Below are positions 25,912 to 35,980 of a stretch of 64,000 bases of DNA, one piece after another (position 1 is the stretch's first letter; the number at the start of each line of letters is the position of its first letter). The notes beneath the pieces were generated by a model. The model saw only the letters and a program-made list of their open reading frames with translations. It did not search any database and was not told where the DNA came from. Made by a program: the position numbers and the translations under genes. This DNA is from WLMZ01 sp963732585 (GTDB taxonomy: Bacteria; Actinomycetota; Acidimicrobiia; Acidimicrobiales; Ilumatobacteraceae). Location of the stretch: positions 310,001-374,000 of the forward strand of contig CAVSZY010000001.1 of NCBI GenBank assembly GCA_963732585.1, in the 5' to 3' direction.

Positions 25912-27168
25912 TTAACGCACAACCATCCGATCGATCACCCGCCGACAGGTGCGATCAAAGGCGTCGGCGGCTTGGCAGAGATGCTCGACCGGTGTGTCTT
26001 CCTGCGCGGTGTGGCTCAACCCGGCCGTCGAACTGGAAAAGATCATCACCGTTGGCACCACTCTGGCCATCTCGCTGGCGTCGTGCAACGCACCGCTGGG
26101 CAGGATCACGTCGTGGCCGGCCACCTCGCCGACGCTGGCTTGGGCGGCGGCGACGAGCTCGGCGTCAAAGACCATCGGGGCGATACGAAAGACATGATCG
26201 AAGCTCACTGTGCAGCCTTGCTCTGCCGCCGCTGACTCGGCAGCGGCACGCATCTCGGTGAACATCGCCGCCAGCTCGTCGGCGTCGATATGACGCATAT
26301 CCATCGTCACCCGCGTCTGCCCGGCCACCGCGGTGACCACCCCGGGCCAGCATGTCGCCTGGCCGACCGTTGTGACTCCATCATGGTGGCGGCCGATCTC
26401 GGCGAGCTCCAAGGCGAACCTGCTCGCAGCCAGAAAGCTGTCTCGACGCATGGCCATCGGCATCGTCCCCGAGTGGGCGGCTTGGCCGACGAAGGTGATG
26501 TTCTCGCGCTCGATGCCCTTTGTCCCGCTGACCGCACAGATCCCCAACCCCATCGATTCGAGCACCGGACCTTGCTCGATGTGCACCTCCACATAGGAGC
26601 GGATATCGGTCAAACGGCGCTGAGCAGCGCTGATCCGGTCGAGGTCGACGCCATGGGCGCCAACCGCATCCTCTAGGCGATGCCCGTTCTTGTCGACCAG
26701 TTGGCGCACGGCGGCGACGTCGAGCGAACCGACGACGGCGGCCGAGCCGAACAGGCTGCGCCCGAAGCGAGCACCCTCTTCGTCGGCCCAATCGACGAGC
26801 GCGATCGTGACCGGCGGCTGCCCATGGGCGGCGAGCGAGCGCAACAGCTCAGCTCCGGCCATCACCCCGAAAGCACCGTCAAGCCAGCCGCCCTTTGGCA
26901 CGCTGTCGAGGTGCGAGCCGACAACCAACGTCTCGGATCGCGCGCCGCGCAACCACACCCACAGGTTGCCAGCTTCGTCGATCTCGATCTCGACAGGCAG
27001 GTCGGCGACCATTTCGCGGAGCAGATCGCGCGCTGCGAGCCAGTCGGCGGTCCACGCTAGACGGCGGCTGCCGTCGGTGCCTCCGGTGCGCCGATCGAGC
27101 TCTCGTAACGAGTCGATCACCCTGGCGGTGTCATAATTTGTGCCATTGGGGTTGGTCGCCACGTTCAT
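25912..27168 (-). CDS. M20 family Zn-dependent amidohydrolase (N-carbamoyl-amino-acid hydrolase/allantoate type)
   Basis: 418-residue hydrolase. Metal-binding motifs: VVGSHLDSVPKGGWLDGAFGVMAG, VDWADEEGARFGRSLFGS, VEVHIEQGPVLE and the C-terminal SHTAQEDTP. PSGALHDASEMA replaces the usual PSGAGHDA. The family removes carbamoyl or similar groups from N-carbamoyl amino acids, ureidoglycolate or allantoate; which one is not decidable here. ATG 27168 is chosen over GTG 27195, since the alignment begins at about residue 15. A HyuA-like gene lies 2.5 kb away but in another transcription unit. Confidence 0.83.
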   Translation of the reverse strand: MNVATNPNGTNYDTARVIDSLRELDRRTGGTDGSRRLAWTADWLAARDLLREMVADLPVEIEIDEAGNLWVWLRGARSETLVVGSHLDSVPKGGWLDGAFGVMAGAELLRSLAAHGQPPVTIALVDWADEEGARFGRSLFGSAAVVGSLDVAAVRQLVDKNGHRLEDAVGAHGVDLDRISAAQRRLTDIRSYVEVHIEQGPVLESMGLGICAVSGTKGIERENITFVGQAAHSGTMPMAMRRDSFLAASRFALELAEIGRHHDGVTTVGQATCWPGVVTAVAGQTRVTMDMRHIDADELAAMFTEMRAAAESAAAEQGCTVSFDHVFRIAPMVFDAELVAAAQASVGEVAGHDVILPSGALHDASEMARVVPTVMIFSSSTAGLSHTAQEDTPVEHLCQAADAFDRTCRRVIDRMVVR

Positions 27169-27219
27169 CTGCTCGAAAATAGCCCACAGAGTCACCGTCG
27201 TGGGCTGTCAGAATGCCCT

Positions 27220-28419
27220 ATGGCACGAGAACTGCGAACACCAACCGACGAGGACTGGCCAGCGGTATGCCGTACCGACGGCTACGCCTTCGGGGTCACC
27301 TACACCCCCGAGATGGTCGCCGAACGCCGCCCGTTTCACGACCTCAGCCGCTTCCGCATCGTCGTCGACAACGGCGAGGTCCTGGCCGTCGCCGGCTCGT
27401 ACGCCTTCGATGCCACGCTGCCAGGTGGTACCTGCGTCCCGATCGGTGGTGTGACCTGGGTCGCCTCGCTGCCGACTCATCGCCGCCAGGGTTTGATGAC
27501 CGAGGTGGTCGAGGGGGTGCATCGCGACATCGACGATCGCGGCGAACCGCTGGCCGCGCTGACAGCGTCGGAGAGCGGCATCTACGGCCGCCTCGGATAT
27601 GGCGTGGCAACGACCACGCGGGTGACCACGCTCGACCGCCGGCGAGCGGTGTTGCGCCCAGAGTTTCGCCATCCGCACGGGCAGGTCACACTGATCCATC
27701 CGCCGGTAGGCGATGACGTCGACGCGCGCATCGAACACCTGCTGCCGATTTGGGATCGCGCCCGACGATCGGTGGTCGGTGAGCTGTCGCGCGACGAAAC
27801 CGACTTCATGGCGCGGTTGCGGGTACGCCCGGGCGATTCCCCCAAATCATGCCTGATGCACGAGGATGGCTACGCGTTGTACACCGTGGCCGAACGGTGG
27901 AACGACGGCCACGTGGCCCACACCCTCGACCTCGTCGAGTTCGTCGCCGCCACCCATCAGGCGCGGGTTGCCCTCTGGCAGACGCTGCTGGGCATGGACC
28001 TGATCGGCACGATCAATTCGCGCTGCCTGTCGATCGACGATCCGCTGCCCTATCTGCTTACCGATCCGCGTGCCCTGCGCACCGTCGAGTTGAACGATGG
28101 CGTGTGGCTCAATGTCCGCGATGTCGCCCTCTGCTTGGGGTCGCGCCACTACAGGATCAACGATCGCCTGGTCGTTGAAGTCGACGGCCGTCGCTGGCAA
28201 GTCGAAGCCGGAAACGACGGTTCCACGTGCCGTTCGTCGCGAGCCAAGGCCGACATCACCACCGATCGCTGCGGGCTCGGGTCGTTGCTCTACGGCGGTG
28301 TCTCGGCGAGTTCGATGGCCGCCGCCGGGCGCGTCGAGGCACGCAGCTTGGCCGCCCTCGAGCGCGCCGACGCCCTCTTCGGCATCGGTCGAGCGCCACA
28401 CTGCCAGACCCCGTTCTAA
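27220..28419 (+). CDS. GNAT N-acetyltransferase, Eis-like
   Basis: 399-residue protein with Eis architecture: an N-terminal GNAT domain (acetyl-CoA loop VASLPTHRRQGLMTEVVEGV near residues 83-100), a second degenerate GNAT fold with ESGIYGRLGYGVATT, and a C-terminal SCP2-like domain with a terminal Phe (CQTPF) that in Eis supplies the catalytic carboxylate. Eis proteins acetylate amines of aminoglycosides or protein lysines. The start codon is preceded by CAGAAT with 5-nt spacing. Divergent from the M20 hydrolase. Confidence 0.85.
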   Translation: MARELRTPTDEDWPAVCRTDGYAFGVTYTPEMVAERRPFHDLSRFRIVVDNGEVLAVAGSYAFDATLPGGTCVPIGGVTWVASLPTHRRQGLMTEVVEGVHRDIDDRGEPLAALTASESGIYGRLGYGVATTTRVTTLDRRRAVLRPEFRHPHGQVTLIHPPVGDDVDARIEHLLPIWDRARRSVVGELSRDETDFMARLRVRPGDSPKSCLMHEDGYALYTVAERWNDGHVAHTLDLVEFVAATHQARVALWQTLLGMDLIGTINSRCLSIDDPLPYLLTDPRALRTVELNDGVWLNVRDVALCLGSRHYRINDRLVVEVDGRRWQVEAGNDGSTCRSSRAKADITTDRCGLGSLLYGGVSASSMAAAGRVEARSLAALERADALFGIGRAPHCQTPF

Positions 28420-28449
28420 GCGCGACCTCACAGGTAGCGTTGCCAAGGC

Positions 28450-29669
28450 ATGCCCTCCGCTTCGCTCGCCCCTTTTCGCCATCGCTCGTACCTGTTGATG
28501 TGGCTCGGTGGTCTGGTGTCGAACATCGGCACCTGGATGGAGGTCACCGCGCTCAGCTTCTATGTCGCTGACACTGCCGAGAAGGCCGCCTGGTCCGGAG
28601 CCGTCGCTGCGGCTGGGTTCATTCCCGGCGCAGTGCTCGGCCCCGTTGGCGGGGCGCTCGCCGATCGTTGGTCGCGCAAGAAGATCTTGATCTGCACGAA
28701 TCTCGCCGCCGCGTCGATCGCCCTCGTCGTCGCTGTGGTGGTGGTCAACGACCGGGCCACTCCGGCGATCTTGACGGCGTTGTCGCTGCTTGGTGGTTGT
28801 GTCGGAGCGCTCGGCTTCCCCGCCTGGCAGGCGTCGCTCCCCGGCCTGGTGCCACCGGAGGAACTGGTCGCCGCCGTTGCCCTGTCGAGCGTGCAGTGGA
28901 ACTTTGGCCGGGTGTTCGGCCCCGTCGCCGCAGCGATTGTCATGGGCATCGGCGGCGTCTCCGCGGCGTTGTATGTCAACGCCGCCAGCTTTTCGCCGTG
29001 GTTCTCGCCGTCTCGCTGATCACCCTTCCGGCGACGATCACATCGCGCCGCTCGATTCTCGGCTCGATTGCCGATGGCCTGCGCTTCGCTCGTGATACCC
29101 CGGCGATTAGGGCAGCTGTACAGGTGATGATCGTTGTCGTCTTCATCGCCGCCCCGTTCATCGGATTCATTTCCCAGATGGGCACCAATGTCTTCGGCGG
29201 CGACAGCGACACGACCTCGGTGCTGATCACCGCCCAAGGCGTCGGCGCCGTGCTTGCCGGGGTCACCCTTGGCGGGCTAACCGAGCGCTTCGGGGTTACC
29301 CGGGTGTTGTCGTCGATGATCATGCTCTTGTGCCCGGGGCTGATCGCCTACGGCCTGGCCCCCAACGTGGCCATCTCCTGCCTCTGCCTGGCGGTCGTCG
29401 GATATGCCTACATGGGCATGCTCTCGTCGTTCATGGGCATCTCCCAGCGTCTGGCACCAGCAGATGGCCGTGGCCGGGCGATGATCTCGACCAACCTGGT
29501 GCTCGGCATCTTCTATCCGCTCGGGCTGCTCGTTCAGGGCGTCGCTGCCGACATGTCCACTCTGCGGGCGGTGACCGTGTTCAGCGGGGCGATGGTCGGT
29601 GTCGTGATTGTCGCAATCCGTCTGCTGCGCCCGGGTCACGGCGCCCCATTGCGCGACGCACTCGGCTGA
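28450..29669 (+). CDS. MFS transporter (frameshifted)
   Basis: About 406 residues when repaired. The first half includes RHRSYLLMWLGGLVSNIGTWME, typical of the EntS/DUF894-like exporter group, and the loop GGALADRWSRKKIL between helices 2 and 3. The frame breaks in the T-run at 28990-28993: five T instead of four give NAASFFAVVLAVSLITLP and the remaining six helices through LLRPGHGAPLRDALG. It converges with and overlaps the HyuA-like gene by 34 bp. Substrate unknown; siderophore or drug export is common in this group. Confidence 0.83.
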
Positions 29670-31705
29670 TCGTGTCGCCTCGTCGCCCGGCCGCTGGCGA
29701 TAGCAGTGACCACCGCTTCGACCACATAGGGCAACCCGGCGAGTTCGATCTGTTGTACCCGTTCGCTCACCCGCACTTCGGCGTCGTCAGCACCTGAGCG
29801 GCGCGCCAAGGAGCGGGCATCATCGCTGACCAGCAGCGTTGCCGCGGCCAGGGCAGCGCCGATCTCTTGGAACTCCGCAGTCGCCGCGGGGTGATGAATG
29901 ATGTAGCGGTCGCGTTCGGGCACCGAGATCGTCACCTGCTGCGCCACTCGGATGCGCCCGACAACGGCGCCAACGGCGTTGGCCACATCGGCGTGCTCGG
30001 GCACGATGGCTGCGGTGTGCAACAGCGCAGCGATCGCCGGATAGTGCAACCCGGCCGCGGCGCCGAGGCCGATCACCGGCACCGAGAGCCCGACGTTGAC
30101 CTCGACGAGACCACGATGACCGCGAAACGAGGCACCGATCAGGGCATCGGCACCGGCATCTCGCACGCCGAGATCGTCGCGGCGCAGGGCGACGTCGAGG
30201 ATGTGTTCGCCGGAGCGGCGGCGCAGCGCGTCGATCACCATCGCCGCCAGTGCGGCTCCGTCGACGGCGATCGGTTTTGACGTCGGGGTGCGCAGGCGGG
30301 CGGTCAGGTTGGCCGCGATCGTTGCCGCGGCGACGTCGAAGCGATCGTCCATCGCCAGCACGTGGGCCGCGTCGGTCGGCGTGAACCCACAACGTACGAG
30401 CAAGCCTCGCTGCACAAGGCGGGCCACCCGGCGGCGACCGGAGGTACCACGCACGACGAGATCGAGGGGGCGGATACCGTCACCGATGGCGGCGAGCATG
30501 GCCACGTCCTCGTCATCGAGACCCTGCCGACTGGCACCGGCGTCGGCCTGACCGATGACGAAGCAGGCGTCGAGTTCGCTGGGCATCTCGCTGGCCGCCT
30601 GGCGCGCCAACGCCTGATGAACGATCGCCGGAAACGAGGTTGCCGCGCTGCACACGGGAACCACCCGGCGCGGCCCGACGGCGATACCTCCGCCGAGTGT
30701 GTGGTGATCGACGGCCACTTCGCTGTCACCGCCAAGACCAATCGTGTGCATCGCCACGGCATTGACCATCGTGCGGTGCATGCCGATCCGGGCGCCATCC
30801 GGATCGAGCAGTGGTTCACCGTCGATCATCACGGCGATGTCGGTGGTCGTACCGCCGACGTCGCTGACGATGGCATCGCCACCACCGGCCAGAAAGGCGG
30901 CGCCGACCAGGCTGGCGGCCGGCCCGGAAAGAATCGTCTCCACGGGGCGATCGAGCGCCAGTTCGGCGCTCATCAACGAACCATCGCCGCGCACGATCAT
31001 CAACGGAGCGGCGATGCCGTAGGTGGCCATCGTTGTCGTTACGGCGTCGATCAGCTGGGCGATGAGTCCGATGAGGCGAGCGTTGAGCACACAGGTCAGC
31101 GCCCGGCGGGGGCCGTCAAGGCGGGCGCTGAGTTCGTGGCTGCAGGTAACCGGCACGCTGCTGAGTTGCCGAATCCGCTCCGCAGCGGCACGCTCATGGC
31201 TCGGGTTTCTTGTGGCGAAGTGGCCGGTGATGGCGAAACCGCTGACGCTGTCGGCCAGTCGCTCGACGGCCTGCGCCAGCGCGTCAAGGTCGAGTTCGTG
31301 GCGCTGGCGTCCCAACGAATCGTGGCCGCCGCGCAGGTGGATCACGGGATCGCCGCGCAGCGCCGTGTCGAGCCCCTGGCGCGTCGCATCGGCCTCGTCG
31401 AAGCCGATGAACACCAGGGCGATACGGCCGCCGCGGTCCTCGACAGCAGCGTTCGTCGCCAAGGTGGTCGACAGCGAGACCAACTCGATGTCGCGTGGCG
31501 CAACCGCGCTGGCGGCGAGGACCCTGCCGATCGCCTCGTCGATGCCGATCGATAGATCGTGCCTGCTGGTCGGGGCCTTGGCTGCGGCGATGACAGTGCA
31601 ACACTCGGCGTCGTCGGCGACGAGAACAGCGTCGGTAAACGTGCCGCCGGTGTCAATGCCGATGGAATACATGCCGTGGTTGGTGCTGTCCTTGGTGCCC
31701 TGCAT
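29636..31705 (-). CDS. Hydantoinase A/5-oxoprolinase family protein
   Basis: 689-residue ATP-binding protein of the HyuA class. N-terminal YSIGIDTGGTFTDAV is the phosphate-binding motif of the actin-like ATPase fold; LSTTLATNAAVEDRGGRIALV and VSDVGGTTTDIAVM are further hallmarks. The family opens hydantoins or oxoproline with ATP, or carboxylates ketones, usually with a HyuB partner. No HyuB lies within view, which is unusual. The start could also be ATG 31672 (MYSIGID). Confidence 0.83.
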   Translation of the reverse strand: MQGTKDSTNHGMYSIGIDTGGTFTDAVLVADDAECCTVIAAAKAPTSRHDLSIGIDEAIGRVLAASAVAPRDIELVSLSTTLATNAAVEDRGGRIALVFIGFDEADATRQGLDTALRGDPVIHLRGGHDSLGRQRHELDLDALAQAVERLADSVSGFAITGHFATRNPSHERAAAERIRQLSSVPVTCSHELSARLDGPRRALTCVLNARLIGLIAQLIDAVTTTMATYGIAAPLMIVRGDGSLMSAELALDRPVETILSGPAASLVGAAFLAGGGDAIVSDVGGTTTDIAVMIDGEPLLDPDGARIGMHRTMVNAVAMHTIGLGGDSEVAVDHHTLGGGIAVGPRRVVPVCSAATSFPAIVHQALARQAASEMPSELDACFVIGQADAGASRQGLDDEDVAMLAAIGDGIRPLDLVVRGTSGRRRVARLVQRGLLVRCGFTPTDAAHVLAMDDRFDVAAATIAANLTARLRTPTSKPIAVDGAALAAMVIDALRRRSGEHILDVALRRDDLGVRDAGADALIGASFRGHRGLVEVNVGLSVPVIGLGAAAGLHYPAIAALLHTAAIVPEHADVANAVGAVVGRIRVAQQVTISVPERDRYIIHHPAATAEFQEIGAALAAATLLVSDDARSLARRSGADDAEVRVSERVQQIELAGLPYVVEAVVTAIASGRATRRHDQPSASRNGAP

Positions 31706-31755
31706 GTGCCTGGCAGGCTAGTGGTTTCCAGCGAGCGACACCGGTTAGCGATCGG

Positions 31756-34446
31756 TTAGCGACGACGGCGCACAGGCTTGGTCGCGAACGTTGTGCTACC
31801 CAATGCCTGCGAGGAATGCTCGGAACGGTTCAGCCGCAGCTGATCACGAGCATCGCTGGGCATCAACGCCCGTCCCAGCAGGTGGCCCTGTACCGCGTCG
31901 CAGGTCATGCCGCGCAGCACCTGCAGCTGTGACACCGTCTCCACACCCTCGGCAACGACGCTGATCCCCAGACCACGCGCCGCCTCGATGAGCACACGGA
32001 CCAGGTTGTCGTCGCTGTCCGTACCAAGTCCAGAGACAAAGGCTCGGTCGATCTTGAGGATGTCGACGGGCAGCAGACGAAGATGCCCGAGCGAGGTGTA
32101 GCCCGACCCGAAGTCGTCGATGGCGATGCGAATTCCAAGGCGACGAAGCTCCTGCAGGTGCTCGCAGGCGATGACCATGTCGCTGACCAGAACGGTCTCG
32201 GTGATCTCGACGACAAGTCGATGCGGCTCGAGCCCTGACGCCGCGAGGGCAGAACTGATCTCTTCGACGATAGTGCGGCTGAGTAGGTGGCGGCCGCTGA
32301 TGTTCACCGCCAGGTGCACGTCGTTGCAGGTGAACTCGCTCCAGCCAGCGATCTCTTTGGCAGCACGAATCATCACGTAGTTGTCGATGGCGTCGATGAG
32401 TCCGCTGCTCTCGGCCACAGGTATGAACTCGTCGGGGCCGATCTGGCGGCCATCGGCGGTACGCCAGCGGACCAATGCCTCAAAACCGGTGATCACCTGC
32501 GAGGAGAGATCCCAGACCGGTTGCAACACGTAGTACAGCTCCTCGTTACTCAAGGCAACGGCGAGCGCCTCCTCGGTCTCGACACGACGGACCAGCTCCT
32601 GGCGCATCGCTTCGTCGAAGACGACCACTCGGCTGCGGCCAAGCGCCTTGGCCCGATACACCGCGAGGTCGGCGCGGCGCAGCAACTCCGTCGAGGACAG
32701 TTCCTCACCCATCGAAGGACAGATCCCCACGCTTGCCCCAACGCGCACGATGCGGCCGCGCACATCGATGGGTTCGGAGACGGCGTGGATAATCGACTCG
32801 CCGAGGCTGATCGCCTCACCGACCGAGCCAACGTGGGCGAGCACGAGAAACTCGTCGCCACCAAGTCGGGCGACGAAGCCGTCGGCTTCGCTCATCCCGT
32901 TCAATCGACGCGCCGTTTCAATCAGCACCGCGTCGCCGACGTGGTGTCCATGGGCGTCGTTGGCTCGTTTGAATCCGTCGAGATCGATGAACAACAGCAC
33001 ACCAAAGCGGTCGTGGCCGGCACGGCGGATGACCAGGTTCTCGAGCGCGAACATCGCCGCCGCGCGGTTGGGAATCCCAGTCAGGTTGTCATGTGTCGCC
33101 TCGTGCACCAAACGCGAGTGCAGCTCTTCACGTTCGGTCATCGATTGTGAGAGGTGTTGGACGGTTTCGTGCAAGCTCTCAGCCAGGCGCCCTGGCAGTT
33201 CCATCTTCAAGAAGGGATCGTCGAGGCGCCCTTCGGCGAGCGCCAGGGCCTGGTTGTCGAACACCCGAAGCCCGGCAACGAGATCGTTCAGCGCGCCGCC
33301 GACCACGCGCAACTCCTGCGGCCCCCGGACCCATACGGCCGTCGCAGCCGGCAGGTCGCCCTTGCTCACTTTCACCGCTACTCGAGCGAGCCGCCGCAAG
33401 GGAAGCAATACCGACCGAGCGACCAGAAAGAGCGTCAGCATCGTCGCCGCCAAGAAGAGAGCGATGAACACGGCCGAACGCCGGAAATCGCTCCACGCCT
33501 GTTCACGAACGTTGTCGACGTAGGACGTGACCTGTTCTGTGGTGGCTTTGAATAGGCGGAGATGGGCGCTCGTTCTAGCGACGCCATGGTTCGCCATCAC
33601 TCCAAGCCTGCGGAGCCCGGCGCTATCCAACTCACTGCCCGACTCGCTAATCGTGGTGTTGATGAAGCTCTCGAAATCGATGATTTCAGGGTCGGTGATC
33701 AGCGTGTTCCAGACGACTAGGGGCTCGCCGGTCAGGGCATCTGGCAGGTCGGCTGAAACGTTGTCGTACCAGCCATCGAGCATCGCTAACTCGGCGGTGC
33801 TCGATCCCGGACCGCCGATGATCGCCCCGAGGTACGAATCGAAAACAAGCGGCACCTGGCGGCCGACCGCGTCGACCATCCGATACACGAGTACGAGGTC
33901 GTCCATCAACTGGTCGAGTTCCGGGGCAGCGCGAATTTCGGCGATGGCCCGCTCGGCAAGCGACAACTGCGTGCGGATTGTCTCGTCGAGGCCGTCGATC
34001 ACCGTTTCGTACCGGGCGCGCACCTCCGGACCAGCGAGACGACCGGCATCGGTATCTTCCCGAATCAACTTGAGCTCGTTGATCTGTCGGTCGATATCGA
34101 GTTGACCTCCCACCTCGGCAATCAGCGCGTCGGTGTCGGCACGAGCAGCTTCAATGCTGTTGGCGACTTCAAAGCCGAGGATCTCGGCGACGCCTTCAGG
34201 TCCGTAGCCAAACTCACCCGCCTGCACCACCATCTGCGTTGGGTGATGTTCAAGCACGACGCGCAGCTTCAGTTGTAAGAGCGCATTGAGCACCGAGACG
34301 TCGTGGCTTCCCTGCTCGGCGAATTGCGCCCGGTCGAGCCTATTCGACAACGTGATGCCGCCGAAAAGAAGCAGCCCAATGACTGGGAGAATAGCGATGG
34401 CCGCCAACCTCCAGCTCAATTGATTTGCTCTTCGCCCGCTCAGCAC
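31756..34446 (-). CDS. Membrane sensor GGDEF-EAL protein
   Basis: 896 residues. Membrane helix about 12-32, a long extracytoplasmic helical region (about 35-325), second helix about 328-350, then a HAMP-like linker. The GGDEF domain (about 450-610) carries RLGGDEFLV near 527, an intact catalytic motif. The EAL domain (about 625-870) carries GFEALVRW, VEITETVL, IDDFGSGYTSLG, KIDRAFV and EGVET, all present, so phosphodiesterase activity on cyclic di-GMP is plausible. Which activity dominates is unknown. The start is a GTG (34446) without a clear ribosome site. Confidence 0.9.
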   Translation of the reverse strand: MLSGRRANQLSWRLAAIAILPVIGLLLFGGITLSNRLDRAQFAEQGSHDVSVLNALLQLKLRVVLEHHPTQMVVQAGEFGYGPEGVAEILGFEVANSIEAARADTDALIAEVGGQLDIDRQINELKLIREDTDAGRLAGPEVRARYETVIDGLDETIRTQLSLAERAIAEIRAAPELDQLMDDLVLVYRMVDAVGRQVPLVFDSYLGAIIGGPGSSTAELAMLDGWYDNVSADLPDALTGEPLVVWNTLITDPEIIDFESFINTTISESGSELDSAGLRRLGVMANHGVARTSAHLRLFKATTEQVTSYVDNVREQAWSDFRRSAVFIALFLAATMLTLFLVARSVLLPLRRLARVAVKVSKGDLPAATAVWVRGPQELRVVGGALNDLVAGLRVFDNQALALAEGRLDDPFLKMELPGRLAESLHETVQHLSQSMTEREELHSRLVHEATHDNLTGIPNRAAAMFALENLVIRRAGHDRFGVLLFIDLDGFKRANDAHGHHVGDAVLIETARRLNGMSEADGFVARLGGDEFLVLAHVGSVGEAISLGESIIHAVSEPIDVRGRIVRVGASVGICPSMGEELSSTELLRRADLAVYRAKALGRSRVVVFDEAMRQELVRRVETEEALAVALSNEELYYVLQPVWDLSSQVITGFEALVRWRTADGRQIGPDEFIPVAESSGLIDAIDNYVMIRAAKEIAGWSEFTCNDVHLAVNISGRHLLSRTIVEEISSALAASGLEPHRLVVEITETVLVSDMVIACEHLQELRRLGIRIAIDDFGSGYTSLGHLRLLPVDILKIDRAFVSGLGTDSDDNLVRVLIEAARGLGISVVAEGVETVSQLQVLRGMTCDAVQGHLLGRALMPSDARDQLRLNRSEHSSQALGSTTFATKPVRRRR

Positions 34447-34500
34447 GCCAGTCCTCGGTCTCTGTCGACAAAGGAATCATCGGCCTCAACAACCAGGTAC

Positions 34501-35322
34501 TTAAGGCAGGAGGCGCTCTTCGATTGCCGGCGGTTGCGGCACCGGGTGATATTGCCGGGGATCCTGCCCAAAGAAGTCGACGAGGACATCGACGAGATCG
34601 GGGAATTCGGCCTGCAGTCGGTGCGGGTCGGTGAACAACGTCTCCGTGGCGACCGCAAAAAACTCGGCCGGGTTCGTCGTTGCGTAGTCACGCAAAATCG
34701 TCGGCTCTGGGCTGTGCAGCAACTGTTCGAAAGCCGTGGTGCACACCGCCACCCATCGCGACCGGCGCTGCTTGTCGGCGAATCGAGGGGTGCCATCGAG
34801 CAGGTGATCGACCATGTCGAGGGCGTGGGCGAACTCGTGGAAGACCACGTTGCGGCGCGCTGCCAGGCGCGCATCCCGGCGCACGGCGTCCCAGGCCAGC
34901 ACCAGCGGCCCGCCGACTTTCGCCTGGCCATCGAGGCGCGAGATGTCGTCGGTACGCAACCCGTAGGGCCCGACTGGCCGGTCGCCGCTGATCACGACTG
35001 CGGTTGGGTGGACGATGATCGGGCCGATTCGGCGAAACTCGTCGATGTCGAGATAGGCGACCAGTAGGCAGGCCTGCGCCGCGATCAGCACTTGCATGTC
35101 GCGGCTGATCTCGAAGTCGCGAGCAGCCTCCCAGCGGTAGCGGGCGATGAAGCGAGGTACGTCGGCGGCGATCTCTTCTCTGAGTTCGCTGGGCAGGCGT
35201 CGCCACAGCGGCCAGGCACGTTGCAGCGCCTGTAGCTCGGCCTCCGAGACGATCCCGTCGATCCCGTCGGCGACGACGTTGACGGCCTCATCGGCGTATT
35301 GGCGGCGGCGGAAGACTCCCAC
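34501..35322 (-). CDS. MtfA-like zinc-dependent peptidase
   Basis: 273-residue protein of the M90 glucose-regulated metallopeptidase family (Mlc titration factor A). The zinc motif is VVFHEFAHALDMVDH near residue 160, with downstream EFFAVATETLF supplying a further ligand region. Family markers also include the N-terminal PLWRRLPSELREEIAADVPRFI and the LVLAWDAVRRDAR segment. In enterobacteria MtfA affects Mlc control of glucose uptake; Mlc is absent here, so the role is open. It ends 54 bp before the GGDEF-EAL gene, same strand. Confidence 0.87.
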   Translation of the reverse strand: MGVFRRRQYADEAVNVVADGIDGIVSEAELQALQRAWPLWRRLPSELREEIAADVPRFIARYRWEAARDFEISRDMQVLIAAQACLLVAYLDIDEFRRIGPIIVHPTAVVISGDRPVGPYGLRTDDISRLDGQAKVGGPLVLAWDAVRRDARLAARRNVVFHEFAHALDMVDHLLDGTPRFADKQRRSRWVAVCTTAFEQLLHSPEPTILRDYATTNPAEFFAVATETLFTDPHRLQAEFPDLVDVLVDFFGQDPRQYHPVPQPPAIEERLLP

Positions 35323-35382
35323 GATTCGGTCACGTTAACGCCGGTCGCCGATTGCGCCCACGCGGTCAGGCACAATGCCCTG

Positions 35383-35955
35383 ATGGAACCACGCGATTGG
35401 TCAGACCCCACCTTCGATCCGAGCAAGGGCCCCATCCAGGTCCACGTCGAGACGATCGAGCACCTGTTCAACGCTCTCGACCCGCAGCCGCTGAACGTTC
35501 GCGACCTCGATCCAGAGATTGCCTCGTGGATTGGAGAGTGGGCCGAGGAGCAACATCGCGATCATGCGGTGACGATCAACATCATCGTCGGAGACGACAG
35601 CGCCGACGGTTGCCAAGCCCAGGTTGCTGCCGGAATCCAGAATCACTTCGCCTATCGCCGTTGGGCCGCGGGACGGCGGCTGTCACGACTGCTGCGCGAT
35701 GGGCGCATCAGCCTGGCGATCGGGTTGACCATCTTGATCACACTGACCACGGTGTCCGGATTCGTCGATGCCTCCGGCGACGACACCTTCCATCGCCTAG
35801 CCCAAGAGGGCCTCGCCGTCGCCGGTTGGGTGGCGATGTGGCGGCCGATGGAGATCTTCCTGTATGAATGGTGGCCGTTGCGCCGTGAGGTCAAGACGAT
35901 GAACCGACTGGCCAGGGCGACCATCGACTTCTCCCGCCGTCTGTCGATGTCCTGA
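35383..35955 (+). CDS. Hypothetical membrane protein
   Basis: 190 residues. An acidic N-terminal half (MEPRDWSDPTFDPSKG...ASWIGEWAEEQHRDHAVTINIIV) precedes a helical pair: ISLAIGLTILITLTTVSGFV, then LAQEGLAVAGWVAMWRPMEIFLYEWWPLRREV. The last segment resembles the EWWPLRRE motif seen in several uncharacterised bacterial membrane proteins; I recognise no assigned function. A CACAAT box lies 6 nt before the ATG. Confidence 0.6.
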   Translation: MEPRDWSDPTFDPSKGPIQVHVETIEHLFNALDPQPLNVRDLDPEIASWIGEWAEEQHRDHAVTINIIVGDDSADGCQAQVAAGIQNHFAYRRWAAGRRLSRLLRDGRISLAIGLTILITLTTVSGFVDASGDDTFHRLAQEGLAVAGWVAMWRPMEIFLYEWWPLRREVKTMNRLARATIDFSRRLSMS

Positions 35956-35980
35956 TCGCCGGTTGGCGTCGTGCAGCGGA

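Noticed and set aside
30362..31555. 397-codon plus-strand frame
   Set aside because: Antisense of the HyuA-like gene; no motifs.
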